64,000 nucleotides of DNA from Aphrocallistes beatrix (lineage: Eukaryota; Porifera; Hexactinellida; Sceptrulophora; Aphrocallistidae), in assembly GCA_963281255.1 (NCBI GenBank), contig OY725490.1, positions 992,001 through 1,056,000 on the forward strand, written 5' to 3'. Shown piece by piece: positions 19,822-31,607 of the stretch (position 1 is the stretch's first letter; every line of letters begins with the position of its first letter). Both the position numbers and the translations under genes were made by a program. The notes below the pieces were generated by a model. That model saw only the letters and a program-made list of their open reading frames with translations, was not told where the DNA came from and made no database searches.

Positions 19822-20645
19822 TAAACTAAATTATAGATAAGAAAAATCTTATTAATATTATTATCCTCAAATTCCAAATTGTATCACATATTTTAAATTC
19901 TTGTGTGCTAGTCACAGACATTGCTGATAAATCTGACAAATTTACATCAGGGAATGCCAGATGTTGAGTTTTCACAATAAGAAATGGGAAATTACGTCAG
20001 AATAGTCATTGGAAGTGATTATTTCCCATTAGGATTTCCACCAGCCAAAATGATTGAGGATTAGAAATGTAAAAGAGAGCACAAAATGAATGCATTTTAA
20101 TAATAAGTTCCAATTTTATTAATAAGTATATCAACACAATAGAATACTGAGTTCTATTCTGATAATGTGAAGTACCATTAAACTCGTCTGTAGAGAGAAC
20201 TACGAATATGTTTATTGCCTACTTTCATTATCTGAGTTTTATATATCATAAGCATGGTAATCCTAAACTGACATTCCCAGTGGACAAACATTCATATTTA
20301 ACAGTGTAATACTACTTCTATTCAAAGGATTCATATAGATAAGAGTAAATAATTAAATTTATACCTAGCACAATGCAATACTGTTAACAAGGTGACATCA
20401 ATCAATCGAAGAAGAATTTATAGAGAAAATATTTGTGAGAAATGAAAAGGGAACAAGTGAAAGTCCTAACCATTAGTATATAATATTGTTCAATATTAAA
20501 ATCTCAATCTCGATTTGGGTTCCCAATTAAAAACTGAGGTAGTTAAAGTATGCACTAAACTAGTAATATAAAAGATAGATTTGACATAGTTATTTCATAC
20601 ACAAGAGTACAGTAACTAATCAGCACAAATACTGTGCATCAAGTA
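19822..20645. other. Receptor B / EGF4 intergenic region
   Basis: Non-coding; closely matches 30656-31400 and 40345-41065, the same position in other units. It contains the shared block around AAAGGATTCATATAGATAA. Confidence 0.5.
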
Positions 20646-21123
20646 CACTCGAACCTCTCTTATCCGGGCAGTGCCGGACCGGAGGGTGCCTGGATAACAG
20701 AATTTGCCCGGATATCGGAGGTCCGGATAAGAGAGGTGCTACTCAGAAATTAACTTGAATAGCAGTTTATAGTGTTAAAACTATATATATCTAGTGCCTG
20801 GAACTTAGAGGTTATCAAAATTTGAGTTCCGGATGAGAGAGGTGTTTATAAAATAGATATTCTATAAAGGAAAATAAACTATTCCATTGCGGTTGATTAA
20901 TACATTTTAAGCAGTATTTACCCTGAATATATTAGATGTCGCAATTATCTTCCAAATTCATTATCAAAGTTCATTAAATAATATTACATGATAATGATTG
21001 CTGGAATTGTGGTTAATAATTGACTTGAAAATAGGACAATACCTATTGACTAAATGTCGAAAGGGCTGCCCGGTTGAGAGAGGTGCCCGGATATCGGAGG
21101 TCCGGATAAGAGAGGTTCGAGTG
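20646..21123. mobile_element. pogo-like MITE 2
   Basis: Same termini as the 15.0-kb copy, 478 bp. Paralogous empty sites (near 31408 and 41540, CATCAAGTATTA) show insertion at TA; the right copy of TA has changed to TG. Confidence 0.85.
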
Positions 21124-21342
21124 TGTTACCATAGTAACAGTTCAGAAAATAAACAATCTTAAATCACATTTAGTTTAGAGGAGGCATTATATGAAATAAT
21201 AATATGCCATATAGGCGAGCGAAAATAATCACAAAACATTCTAAGAAATAAAAATCTAAGAAATATGTATAAAAGCAAAACTGTATTCTTTCAAGAAGAA
21301 TTACACTAGGAATGGGCTGTGGGAACTTAGAGCTTAGATTAG

Positions 21343-21573
21343 TAATTATTAGGAAGATCTTCAGGATTTACGTTCGGTGCAATGTTGGGTCGAAATTTGT
21401 GGTGCTTGCGACACAAAATGATGAGACAAATCAGGATGAGAACAAGGACCAATGCGAGAAGTGCCAGAGCAACTAAACCAGCTGTGATGGAAGAGATCAG
21501 TATGGCTAGGTCTATGCCGTGTCAACTTCCTGCAAGGCCTAGCCTGAACCCAGCATCACATCCACATTCATAA
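21343..21573 (-). pseudogene. EGF4: 3' remnant of an LRRCT-EGF gene
   Basis: Only part of the last EGF unit, the membrane span (LVALALLALVLVLILICLIIL) and the tail ending NPEDLPNNY remain. Similarity to the paralogs stops at about 21573, in the middle of an EGF unit, where unrelated sequence begins. The signal peptide, LRRCT-like part and most EGF units are absent, so this is a truncated copy. It marks the EGF position of the receptor B unit. Confidence 0.8.
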
Positions 21574-21574
21574 G

Positions 21575-22310
21575 ACAGATGTCATTGTAATGTATCAGTG
21601 CAACCTAGTCGAACATCTCAGTAGAATCTCTAACAGTGCTTGAATGAGCAACTCCTCTTAACTAATAGGAATCTATAGTACAAAATAATATCTATCAATG
21701 GAAGATCTCTGAAGGATAAAAGTGTCTACTCTCTCATTCTCTATAGCACCTATGATTCTACTCATGTGATAAATCAGAAATGGCTTCAATCGCAAACATA
21801 GATATTTTCAGTGATTGTAATCAAATAGTCATATTCAAGTCAAAATACTTCACAGTAAAGAGCATTGGTATGGTGGTTAGAAATGTCAAGAAAAGGTTGA
21901 GAGATAAGCATTATTCCTTATTGTCACATCTTATTGCATAAATAGAAGTTCTATACTTCAGATTCGATAATTAAGGAAAACAGCTATAAATTAAAATGCT
22001 ATGCAATCATAAGATATATCCGTCTAAAGAGTATAAGACATCGATTTCTAAAATATAATTTACACCATCCATTGTCTTAAATGTTTAGCATTTAAACTCT
22101 CATTCCAATACAATAATAATCAAGTACAACATATTGCATCAATTCTTTACACACAAAATAAACAGAAAGAGCAATATACACAAGAAAATCCTGATTTCTA
22201 AAAACTAATTTTGTTGTAGACTATCTGTATCGAAACTACAAGCTAATACGTACTATCATATCATCGCTGGGAATTGCAGTGATTGATGAGAAAACTCATG
22301 TTTTGACATT
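21575..22310. other. Non-coding region downstream of the phosphatase gene
   Basis: AT-rich, no coding signal recognised. It probably contains the 3' UTR of the phosphatase gene. Confidence 0.4.
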
Positions 22311-25159
22311 TTAATACAAACTCGAATTGCTGAGAAATTCTATCATAGCTAAGTAGCAGAATCGATATTGCGTCTAAACGAGAAAGAAACCACCAGTAAT
22401 CAGATTGAAAGTAAACTTATGCAGTAGTATCTCCTTACTCCGGAATAGAATATCAGTCATTGTCCGATATTTATCCTCATAGAGATGGGATTAGTGTCTG
22501 GATGTTAATACTTATCCATCAATTTGGAACCCTACTCCCTTTTCTTCACTACTAGTGCCTGATTATACAGGTTCTATTTAATGCAAATCTGAACTTTATT
22601 TTCATATTGTCAAGTCTAAAATCCAACTATAAGATTAAAATTTCCTGATTTAAATTACATGAGAGAATTTATACTATAGTATTTACCCCAGTCTGTACCA
22701 TAGCTGGCCGTTTATAACGCATCTTTTTCACAGTACTGAACACATCAACTGTATTATCATGGCGTACACCCTCTAGCATATTGTAGATTGCTATGAAAGC
22801 TCCAGTACGCCCAACTCCAGCACTAAACACAAGAGAATAAAACTCACAAAGCAACCTCACCACACATCAATTGGTATAATAAATTAAGTGTGGAAACTTG
22901 CCTACAATGAACGACAATAGGATGTGTAGGATCTGCTTTGTGCTGCCAGATGTCGATGTCATCAATCATATTAATTAAACCGACAGCAGAATATGGTATT
23001 TCTACCTCGTACCAACCGGTGTACTGGAAGTGCAAAACTTTACGAGTCTTTTGCTCCTTCACATGTGATACTTTGAGATTGTAAATGATGAAGTCATCCT
23101 GCTCATTATTTCTAGTATCAACTAGTTCTACCATTATTTGACCGTAGTATTCTGGTGCTTCTTGAGGCCAATAGTGTGCACAACGTTCCTATAAATAAGT
23201 ATTGATTACCTTATCTTATATATTAAAACCCAACGTTTTTGTTTTATGTTTGTTTGTTCGAGGAACTGGGAGATGCTATGAATAATATTAAATTTGGCAC
23301 ACAAGCAAATAATAATGAGTCTACAAGGGAGTTCGAAGATCTAAGCGAAATCTTCACACCTCGCCGAGATAGGTGAATAATTGTGCTAACCAATCAAATT
23401 CGTGATATTTGCAATGCATGCAATCAAAGGACTAATTGTGATTGAAAATCATTTGTTCATGTGAGAACCAATCAATTACCAAGCTTTTAGGATGCAATTC
23501 ACACGATTCTATTTCATATAAATGATTGAATACAGCTATTTTGAGTCGATAATTTGACTGTTAAAAGTTATTTTAAGATCGAATTGATTGATCATAGCAT
23601 ATAACACATTTTAATAAGCTGCTAACGTTCTGAACTGAAATTGGTCATTCAATCGAATAATCTTTGATAATGTGAACTTCTTGGATTCAAACTGGCCTTA
23701 TATTCATGGCTTAATAGGCAGTAAATTCTATTTATCATGAACCTTTTTCTGACACATTTCTGATTTCAATAATGTCACCGTAGAGAAATAACAATTGAGC
23801 AATCCTTAGTAGAGAACCCGAAAGTGACGCATTGTTTCTTTGATATTCACAGGTGCCTTCAGGGCTACTCTACGGACACGCATGTCCGAAAGCAAGCGAA
23901 GCTTGTTTGTTACTAAATATGAAGCAATATCGTACTACACTCACCCTTCCTACTTCAAATTCTGAAGTTAGCATGACGATGGTATCTACATGTTGTTCCC
24001 AGATCATTCTCCAGAAATCTTCTATCGTGGATTCTAATGGACCTTGTGTTGCAATGAACATATTTTTCAACCAATATCCCTATATTTAAAATACAAACAT
24101 TAAAGTATAAGTATATACGCATGTTTGGATTCTTTGTATTACTCACATCGAGGATGCTTGCGTTTATATAATCTGAATTCTCCACTCCTGGTATCAGGGT
24201 CAGTTTAACACTATTTGTATTATCTAAGTGAAAAATCTCATTAAGTTTTGCATGAATTAAATCTATATACCTATAAAACGGCATATTAATTACATGGTAA
24301 AATGTTGACGTATCTGTTTTTTGCTTTATTCAGCTGTCCAATGCTGTATTCTGTCTGGTTAACTGGGTGAGACAAACGCTAGGAAATAGATTTTTTAATA
24401 ATGTAATTGTTCTTCCTTTTGAAAATTTTCATACAACTGTAGATATGTATGTAAATTTACCTTAAACTGTGCTAGCAGTTCAGAAGACTCAAGCGATCTA
24501 TAAAAATTTGTTTATATTTAATGATAATGTACTTGCATATACTTTTGCAATATACAAGTATCAATTAATATACTAATGAATATTTGATTCTTAAACATTA
24601 TATGAGTATAAGTATATAGTACGTGTGTGGGCTTCCTACCTAAAGTATGTATCCAAATCTTCTCCTGACACGTTTGTATCACCATGTACTACTTCATAGA
24701 TCAGATCCTTGTCTATAGACCTAATAGGCTGTACATTCATGCGGGAAATGGGAGATATTTGTAGAGATCCAAAATTTTCCATCATTTGTAGTAGTTCCAC
24801 CAGGAGAGATCTGTCGAAATGGGTGAGTGGGGTAGAAGTTAGCCTTTGGAGTTTTTCCTTTTCGTTTTTCATATTTTGAATTTGTTGTTTTTGTAGGTTT
24901 ACTATGAAATTATGTTCTATTGTCGCATCTTGAATCCCTCTGATCAGCTGATCCAGATCTTTCATCTGTTTCTTTCTCGTCTCCTCTCCTCTTTGCTGAA
25001 GTAGCCCGCACTCATATCATGCAGCTCTACCAGCAGCTGGTCCCTCCTCTCTACCAGTTTCTTTATCAGGGAGTTGAAGGTGGATGTGATGTGGAGTTCT
25101 GCTCTTTGAAATGGATTGTAATGGAGGGAAGGTTCGCTCTCAGGAAATCTTGAAGCCAT
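22311..25159 (-). CDS. Coiled-coil / protein tyrosine phosphatase with WYE in place of WPD
   Basis: Exons: 24640-25159, 24461-24497, 24294-24378, 24147-24262, 23945-24079, 22902-23188, 22687-22822, 22311-22373. The first encodes a helical segment ([21 protein letters not shown], then [17 protein letters not shown]) like the coiled coil of TRIM/NHL proteins. The rest is one PTP domain: [24 protein letters not shown], Fxx[14 protein letters not shown] with the catalytic Cys, and QTGTQYRFC. The general-acid loop, normally WPD, reads GWYEVEIP, so activity is doubtful. The intron after HC uses a GC donor (22901-22900). The coil part changes frame between about 24960 and 25000 (five extra bases in an AGGAG-rich run), so the gene is either damaged or misassembled. 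No signal peptide or membrane span: cytosolic. It lies inside the receptor array. Confidence 0.75.
23215..23915. repeat. Dispersed repeat (family Y) in a phosphatase intron
   Basis: About 700 bp between the exons 22902-23188 and 23945-24079. One end has AAAACCCAACGTTTTTGTTT, the other GCAAGCGAAGCTTGTTTGT. Parts recur at 26996-27352, 34140-34400, 34893-35320, 36709-36985, 37720-37960 and 49545-49690 in both orientations. No protein seen. Confidence 0.6.
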
Positions 25160-26039
25160 TGGATATTTGTAGTTACTAAATTAGTAATAATGAATTGTTT
25201 AATGAGTGGATATTTATATCAGATGTGAAATGTGTTGGTATCATGAGCTGATAGTGCGTGTTGTGTTGTAGAGGGAAGGAGAGACTGATTAGGGAATGAC
25301 TGGTAGATTTGTGGTTAATTTCCTTGAAGCAGGAGTGTGTCATGTTACTGAAAGGATATCTCCTTGTGGAATTTGCTTTTAGACTAAAAACTTACTTTCA
25401 ATGTTATTTACTTTAAATATTTGTCATAATTAGAATAATTAAGGTTTTACTAGTTTCGTATTTAAAAACGTTAACAAATATAAGTTGAACATAAGTGGTC
25501 TCATCCAGCAATGAATAAGATTCTCATTATTCGAATTCAAATTAGTTATATACCTTTCTCCGCTTAATCAGGACAAAATATCCGGGATCAAAGTGTCCCG
25601 ATTAAGCGGAGCCTCTATATACCTTTAAATTTCCACTTTAACTTTTAATTGTTGTGTATATTTTCATGTATAAATTATACATGTTGAATTAGTTGTATAT
25701 GTAGAATTAATGAGAGGATCAGTTGTTTTCTCCCAAACTTAAAGAGATCAAAGAAAACTCCCAAACCATGACTAAATGCAATACACTAAACTTATGTACA
25801 TAAATTAAATGTTAGTACCGTAATAATTGCCTAATCACAACATCTTCGATGCAAATAGAAAACTGAAAAACACAATAAATTTTAAAATCCAAAAAGTCAG
25901 TCATAGGGAAAATACAAAAAAATGTAGATTACAAATAAAATTAGCAAGCAAAACTAAGCAATGAGAACTAACAAACCAATTTAAAAGTTGAATTAAGGAG
26001 GGAATTGAAATATGCGAAGGCAATGATCCAGGATTACCC
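25160..26039. other. Upstream region of the phosphatase gene with a small palindromic MITE
   Basis: Non-coding, AT-rich. It contains the palindrome at 25553-25618. The promoter of the phosphatase gene should lie just above 25160, but no motif can be named. Confidence 0.4.
25553..25618. mobile_element. Short palindromic pogo-type MITE
   Basis: CTCCGCTTAATCAGGACA pairs with TGTCCCGATTAAGCGGAG around a short spacer; flanks carry TATA/TATATA. The TCCGCTTAATC sequence resembles ends of pogo/Tigger derivatives. Confidence 0.55.
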
Positions 26040-26355
26040 TAAAATCGTTATACTATTATCAAGTTAGCTGTAACACATCCAATCCCTATCAAGAAAAATG
26101 TCAAATCGTGTGACACGTATGCTTCAAGGTTCCACCTACAAACATTAATCAGGGGCGGTAGAGGTGGTCAAGCTAATCAGTCCATGCCTTTGTCGTGATA
26201 GTAAAGGGCTTTGACAGCTTATAAAATAATAATAATAACCTGCATAAATAGAGATCAATAAACAGTGCAATACTCACCATTGATGAAGTTGAATTGTGAG
26301 AAAAAGAGTAAGACTGTAAGAAACTTTGACTATTAAAAAGATTGTGAACTGTCAT
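26040..26355 (-). pseudogene. Remnant of an Ig-FN3 receptor copy (FN3 scrap and signal-peptide exon)
   Basis: Bases ~26045-26075 match the second FN3 exon of the receptors (TACTATTATCAAGTTAGCTG). Bases 26278-26355 match the signal-peptide exon with its GTGAGT donor, giving KFLTVLLFFSQFNFING, but the ATG is out of frame with it because of a small indel. All exons between are gone. A deleted array member. Confidence 0.65.
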
Positions 26356-27486
26356 TAGACTAATCTATAGATATTAATTAATATGAAGAGTCATAATTGA
26401 ATTTTCTTATCTCCAAATTCCAAAATGGATAAGACTATAATTTTCTTTAATTCTTGCGTTGCTATTCTAACATTTTTCTATATTTTCCACAACATGCTCA
26501 ATTGAACACTGTGCATTCTATTCTAATATGCTAACCACTAGGGCATTAGTCAATGGTGAAAAAGAAAATTATGATCCCGATTTTAGCCGATATTATAATC
26601 TTCGATCCCGACTAAGATCAAAACTTAGCTATCAGATTGCGTGATAGTATTTTAGTACCGGAAAAAGATTCAAATCGGTAGCAACATAGAAAAATGGATA
26701 AAGTTAAAGATGGTTAGGAGAGAAAACAATACAAAATTCGAAAAATGATCGAGTAAAAAAAGATCCATCATTCACAAAAAAATATCGCCGATCTTCATTC
26801 GATCTTCAAAATAGGATCGCGATCATAATGTCTTACTGACCACTACTAACTTGTCTTTAGAGAAAAGTTTGAAAATGTTTAGTGGCCTACTTTCATTTAT
26901 TGATATACGATAACTAGTGTAATATTGTACTTCACGATCCATCTGTATTGACACAATTCTGTAGACAGCTGTGAGTTGCATCCACACACTCATCTAGGTT
27001 GATTATTCAAGTATAAAAATCTTTAGTAATGTGAACTTTGCGGATTCAAATTGACCTTGCATTCAGAATTAGTTGACTAAATACGAAGTAAATTTTACCT
27101 AAATTTTTTTCTGATTTCATTAATGTAACTGCAGACAAATGACAATTCAGCATACTTACTACTAGTAGAGAACAAGAAAGCGACGTATTGTTTCTCGGGC
27201 ATGCCTAATTTCCAGGACGGTACGGAACCATCCCGAAAATCTAGGCACCTAATTTCCGGGACAGGATCCCGTCCCATCCCGGGAATTAGGCATGCCCTGT
27301 TTCTCTAGTATCCCCAAGCCGTGCAGCGCAAGCAAGCGAAGCGAGCTTGTTATAGATAATTTATACAAGATAGCAGCAGGCATAGTAGAATGTAATACAA
27401 TCTTATCAAAATATCTACAATACTTGGCTAATATTCACAAATATAGTTCCGAATGTAAAAAAGGTAAAAATCAAAATCTTCGGACA
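26356..27486. other. Decayed intergenic DNA with an EGF scrap and repeats
   Basis: About 26938-27000 matches the EGF repeat at 42080-42150 in EGF3 (ATCCATCTGTATTGACACAA), a scrap of a lost EGF gene. A family Y repeat (26996-27352) follows and is itself interrupted by a minisatellite-MITE at 27197-27297. Confidence 0.6.
27197..27297. mobile_element. Palindromic minisatellite-MITE, copy d
   Basis: GGGCATGCCTAATTTCCAGG to …GGAATTAGGCATGCCC with the 8-bp duplication TGTTTCTC on both sides. Confidence 0.85.
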
Positions 27487-30400
27487 TCACTTCAAATTAG
27501 CATACTGAGTAGGAGGATGAGTGTTATCTTGTTTTTGTACAGAGCTCATAGGAACATAATCCTGAGGAGATTGTTGTTGAGTAGGAGAGCTGATGTTACC
27601 ACTCATCTCATCTATATCTATGTACTCGTAAATATCAGATGGAGCTGGTTTAGATGGAGATTTTAACTGTCTTATCTTTCTTATTAGGAGGATAACAACG
27701 ATTATAAATATCAAGTTGATAACTAAGCTTATCAAGAATAACAGTGTTAAGATGATAGCTGTAGGCAGTATTGTTGAAGATGAACCTGAAAGAATAGAAA
27801 TACGTTAAGACATATCACATTTATTCCATATAGGTTTCTGAAAAAATTACAACACTGAACATTTAAATTACAAATCTTTGTACGTATAACCATAGCATCG
27901 ATCTATTTGTAAAGAAGAATATGCTTAAACTATGAGATCTACGAAAACTTCGCAGTCTCATGTTTTGAAGTATTATTACAGAGATTGTGTATCATTCTAA
28001 ATCAATATTTATATGTAGTTACATTTGTTTTAATATTATTTAAGATATTTCCTACTTACTGGTACAAGTAGATACAATATTGCAAGGTGCTGCTGTAGTA
28101 ACAGTTTGTATAGGAGAGGAAGACATCTCAGTAGATGCAGCTATAGGAACCGATAGATTGGATATAATATGAAGATTATCTGAAGAAACATCAATAGCAT
28201 ACCTGAAATGAACAAAAATAAAGACAAAAGTTCCTAAGTACAATGCACAATAATCATTCGTTATTAGAAGTATCCAATTTACTCACAACTAACTTCAACA
28301 GAAAATACTTACAATTTCTGATAACGCAAGTGATATTAGTTACAAGAAACAAAAATTAAATTATTATTTGTTTACTTACTTGAGCTAAATGAGCATTCCA
28401 TTGCTGTTCCACTGAATGACTGTCCACACTGTTGTACTATCATCAAGTTAGCTGTAATGTTAGTTTCTACTCCATCTAGCTGAGTGAAGTTGTGAGCAGT
28501 TAGAACTGTATTGTAACTGAGTTGAGAAGATGGTAGAGTGAAGCTAGTACTGTCAGTGTATGTGTATGTTACACCTTGTCTACTGTGAGAGTAGAGGAGT
28601 TGGAGAGAATACGAAATGTCTAATCCTGATACTCCTGATGGCTGTGTAGGTGTACTTAATTCCTAAATAGAAGTTTATATTTTTTAGACCTCCATGGATT
28701 GATGGCTCAAATGTTGACGCTATGACCTTATTCATGATAAGAATAAACACACCCAATTGACTGTGAGTGTCCTCGTAACATGGTCATAGCCAAGACACAA
28801 GTACTGAGAACTCTTTATCAGTGAGTAACCTAAATAAATTTATATATTTAAAATGTAAACTAACTGGAATACAAATGATAATTATTTACATATACTCACT
28901 TGCAACAGAGATCACACCATTACTAGAGCTGGAAGCAGAGTTACCAGCACAGCTCATAGCTGTTACAGAGTATTGATAGTCAGTGTTGATATTCAGAATA
29001 GTGGAGTGAATGTAACTGTTAGAATTAGTAGTAGCTAGTGGAGATCCATCAAGATACAGGAAATACCTATCTACAGTTCTGTCACTAGGAGGAATATTCC
29101 ATGATAGAGATATGTCAGCTGAGCAAGTAGCTGTGTTGAAGTTAGACACAGAGCTCTGTAGACTGGGAGCAGAAGGAGGAACTAAGAAATAGCAATTTAA
29201 AAATATCATAAAAAGAGACTGTAGTTTGCCTCTGTCTTTTCATGTAGTTATATTGCTGACAACGCATAATGCTGGCCGATATCAAATGAGTATAGTTTGG
29301 CACAGTTGTTCTAATACAGTTGACCTAATATGCTAATGGAAGTATAAATCAGATTTTATACGTTGTATACGGAAGTTGGCCATTATACATAGTATAGTCG
29401 GCAAACTGCAAAGATATATTTAGATTATGATCAAATATTTCATTATCTTTCTAAGAAAAGTGGTATGCTCATGGAACTCGTACAAACAGCATTTCATCAT
29501 CTATGTCTATGAGAAAGTTCATACATACCCGCTTGAGTGAGTTGTAGAGTTTCTATAAATTTCTTTATATCAAGAATGCCACCAGATATGTAATCAATAG
29601 AACACCCAAGACGTAGTCCTTCATCAGAAGTCAGATAAGAGCTAAGAATAATATCTCCTGACACTCTCGTAGCAGTTCCATCTGATACGCTAGCTGTCAG
29701 TATAGACAGGTCTACACCAGGATGTGATATGCTGCTATTGATATTGTCAGCTGTAAGCTCTGTATCAGAATCTCCAACAATAAAATGGGGCACAACAGAT
29801 GTGAACGTATCACCATTATTTAATGGAGTCAGCAGACAACTAGCAGTGATGCTCTCTCCTACACACGCAAAAGGTGTCTGAGTTACTATACCTAGAAATT
29901 AGAAAGTCTAACATGATGATATACGTATTTTTAAGAAGAAGCACCTTTATAAGGAACTGCAGCCTGATTTTTCCTACGATTAAATGACCTGGAATCCGTT
30001 CTATTTATAGCTTGGACCCCACATTTCTGGGGCCTCCCCGCCCAAAATGACTTAACCGGAAATGAGTTGGCAAAATCCATAGTTCATTTTAAATAGCCCT
30101 TAAAAAACTCATGCTGGGATTCAGAAAAAAATTCACAAACAAAGTGTTCGCTAATTGACATCAAATTTATAAATAAACTTTTTTGGAAGATACATAGCTA
30201 TGTATACAGGGCCGGCGGAACTGGTCCGGCTGGTCCAGCTTTGGCCGGACCAATTTTATGCCATTATGGCTTATTTTCATATGCAAATTTGCTTTTGGCC
30301 GGACCAACTTCTGCTTTGGCCGGACCAACTTCCGCTTTGGCCGGACCAATAAAAAGTTGCTTCCGTCGGGCCTGGTATATGTATATGATCAGTTATCAAT

Positions 30401-30655
30401 AGATTTGTGTTTTTAGAGGATTGTAGCATAGTAATATAAGTAGTACCCTAAAAGGAATTTTGAGGTTCAGAGAGAAAATATAATAATTTCGAGGTTCAAC
30501 TTTGAAGTTACTTATAAAGAGGAGAAGGATTCTACGTAAACTCCATAAATTAGTAAATAGTATATTGCATACTCACCATTGATAAAATAAAGTTGTGAGA
30601 GAAAAAGTAAGAATTTAAGAATCCTTGGCCTTTGAAAATGATCTAGAATTCTCAT
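27487..30655 (-). CDS. Ig-FN3-FN3 receptor C (apparently complete)
   Basis: Exons: 30577-30655 signal peptide (MRILDHFQRP..FLLFLSQLYFING), 29529-29891 Ig-like (CVGESITASC ... LRLGCSID), 28900-29181 first FN3 (LSWNIPPSDRTVDRYFLYLDG, YQYSVTAMSCAGNS), 28753-28829 and 28380-28662 second FN3 (YSLQLLYSHSRQG, VQQCGQSFSG), 28060-28179 Ser/Thr stalk, 27487-27785 membrane span and tail. The tail has YEYIDIDEM, DYVPMSSV and a terminal QYANLK. All joins are phase-compatible; one donor is GTGTGT. No stop or frameshift seen. Single-pass type I surface receptor; ligand unknown. The Ig-like domain has conserved cysteines but I do not see the usual Trp, so the fold is inferred. Confidence 0.8.
30207..30374. 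mobile_element. hAT-like short element with TTGGCCGGACCAA repeats
   Basis: Ends CAGGGCCGGCGGAAC and (inverted) CAGGCCCGACGGAAGC; interior repeats of TTTGGCCGGACCAACTT. It lies between the Ig and signal-peptide exons of receptor C and is absent from the same intron in B (near 19530) and D (near 40075). Confidence 0.65.
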
Positions 30656-31607
30656 TAAACTAAATTATAGATAAGAAAAATCTTAATAAATATTATTATC
30701 CTCAATTTCCAAATTGGATCACATATTCTTGTGTGTTATTCACAGACATTATTGATAAATCTGACAAATTTACACCAGGGAATACCAGACCTTCAGTTGG
30801 AGGATTTCCACCAGCCAAAATGATTGAGGATTAGAAATGTAAAAGAGAGTACAAAATAGATACATTTTAATAATAAGTTCCAATTTTATTAATAAGTATA
30901 TCAACACAATAGAATACTGTATTCTATTCTGATCATGTGAGGTACCAATAAACTTGTCCATAGAGAGAACACGAATATGTTTAGTGCCTACTTTCATTAT
31001 CTGAGTCTTATAGTATTATCATAAGCATGGTAATCCTATACTGATATGCCCAGTGGACAAACATTCATATTTAACAGTGTAATAATACTTCTATTCAAAG
31101 GATTCATATAGATAAGAGTTAATAATTAAATTTATACCTAGCACAATGCAATACTGTTAACAAGGTGACATCAATCAATCAAAAAAGAATTTTAAGATAG
31201 AGAAAATATTTGTGAGAAATGAAAAAGGAACAAGTGAAAGTCCTAACGATTAGCATATAATATTGTTCAATATTAAAATCTCAATCTCGATTTGGGTTCC
31301 CAATTAAAAACTGAGGTAGTTAAAGTATGCACTAAACTAGTAATATAAAAGATAGATTTGACATAGTTATTTCATACACAAGAGTACAGTAACTAATACA
31401 AATAATGTGCATCAAGTATTACCATAGTAACAGCTCAAAAATAAACGATTTTAAATGTTTAGAGGAGACATTATATGAAATAATAATATGACACATAGGC
31501 GAGCGAAAATAATCGCAAAACCTTCTAAGAAACACGTACAAAAGCTAAACTGTATTCTTTTATGAAGAATTACACTAGGTATGGGCTGTGAGAACTTAGA
31601 GCTTAGA
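30656..31607. other. Receptor C / EGF2 intergenic region
   Basis: Non-coding; near-identical in long stretches to 19822-20640 and 40345-41065. No gene seen. Confidence 0.5.

Noticed and set aside
27487..27600. Canonical ITAM in the receptor tails
   Set aside because: The YxxL/I spacing of 6-12 residues is not met; the gaps are about 18 and 13 residues and the middle site is YxxM.
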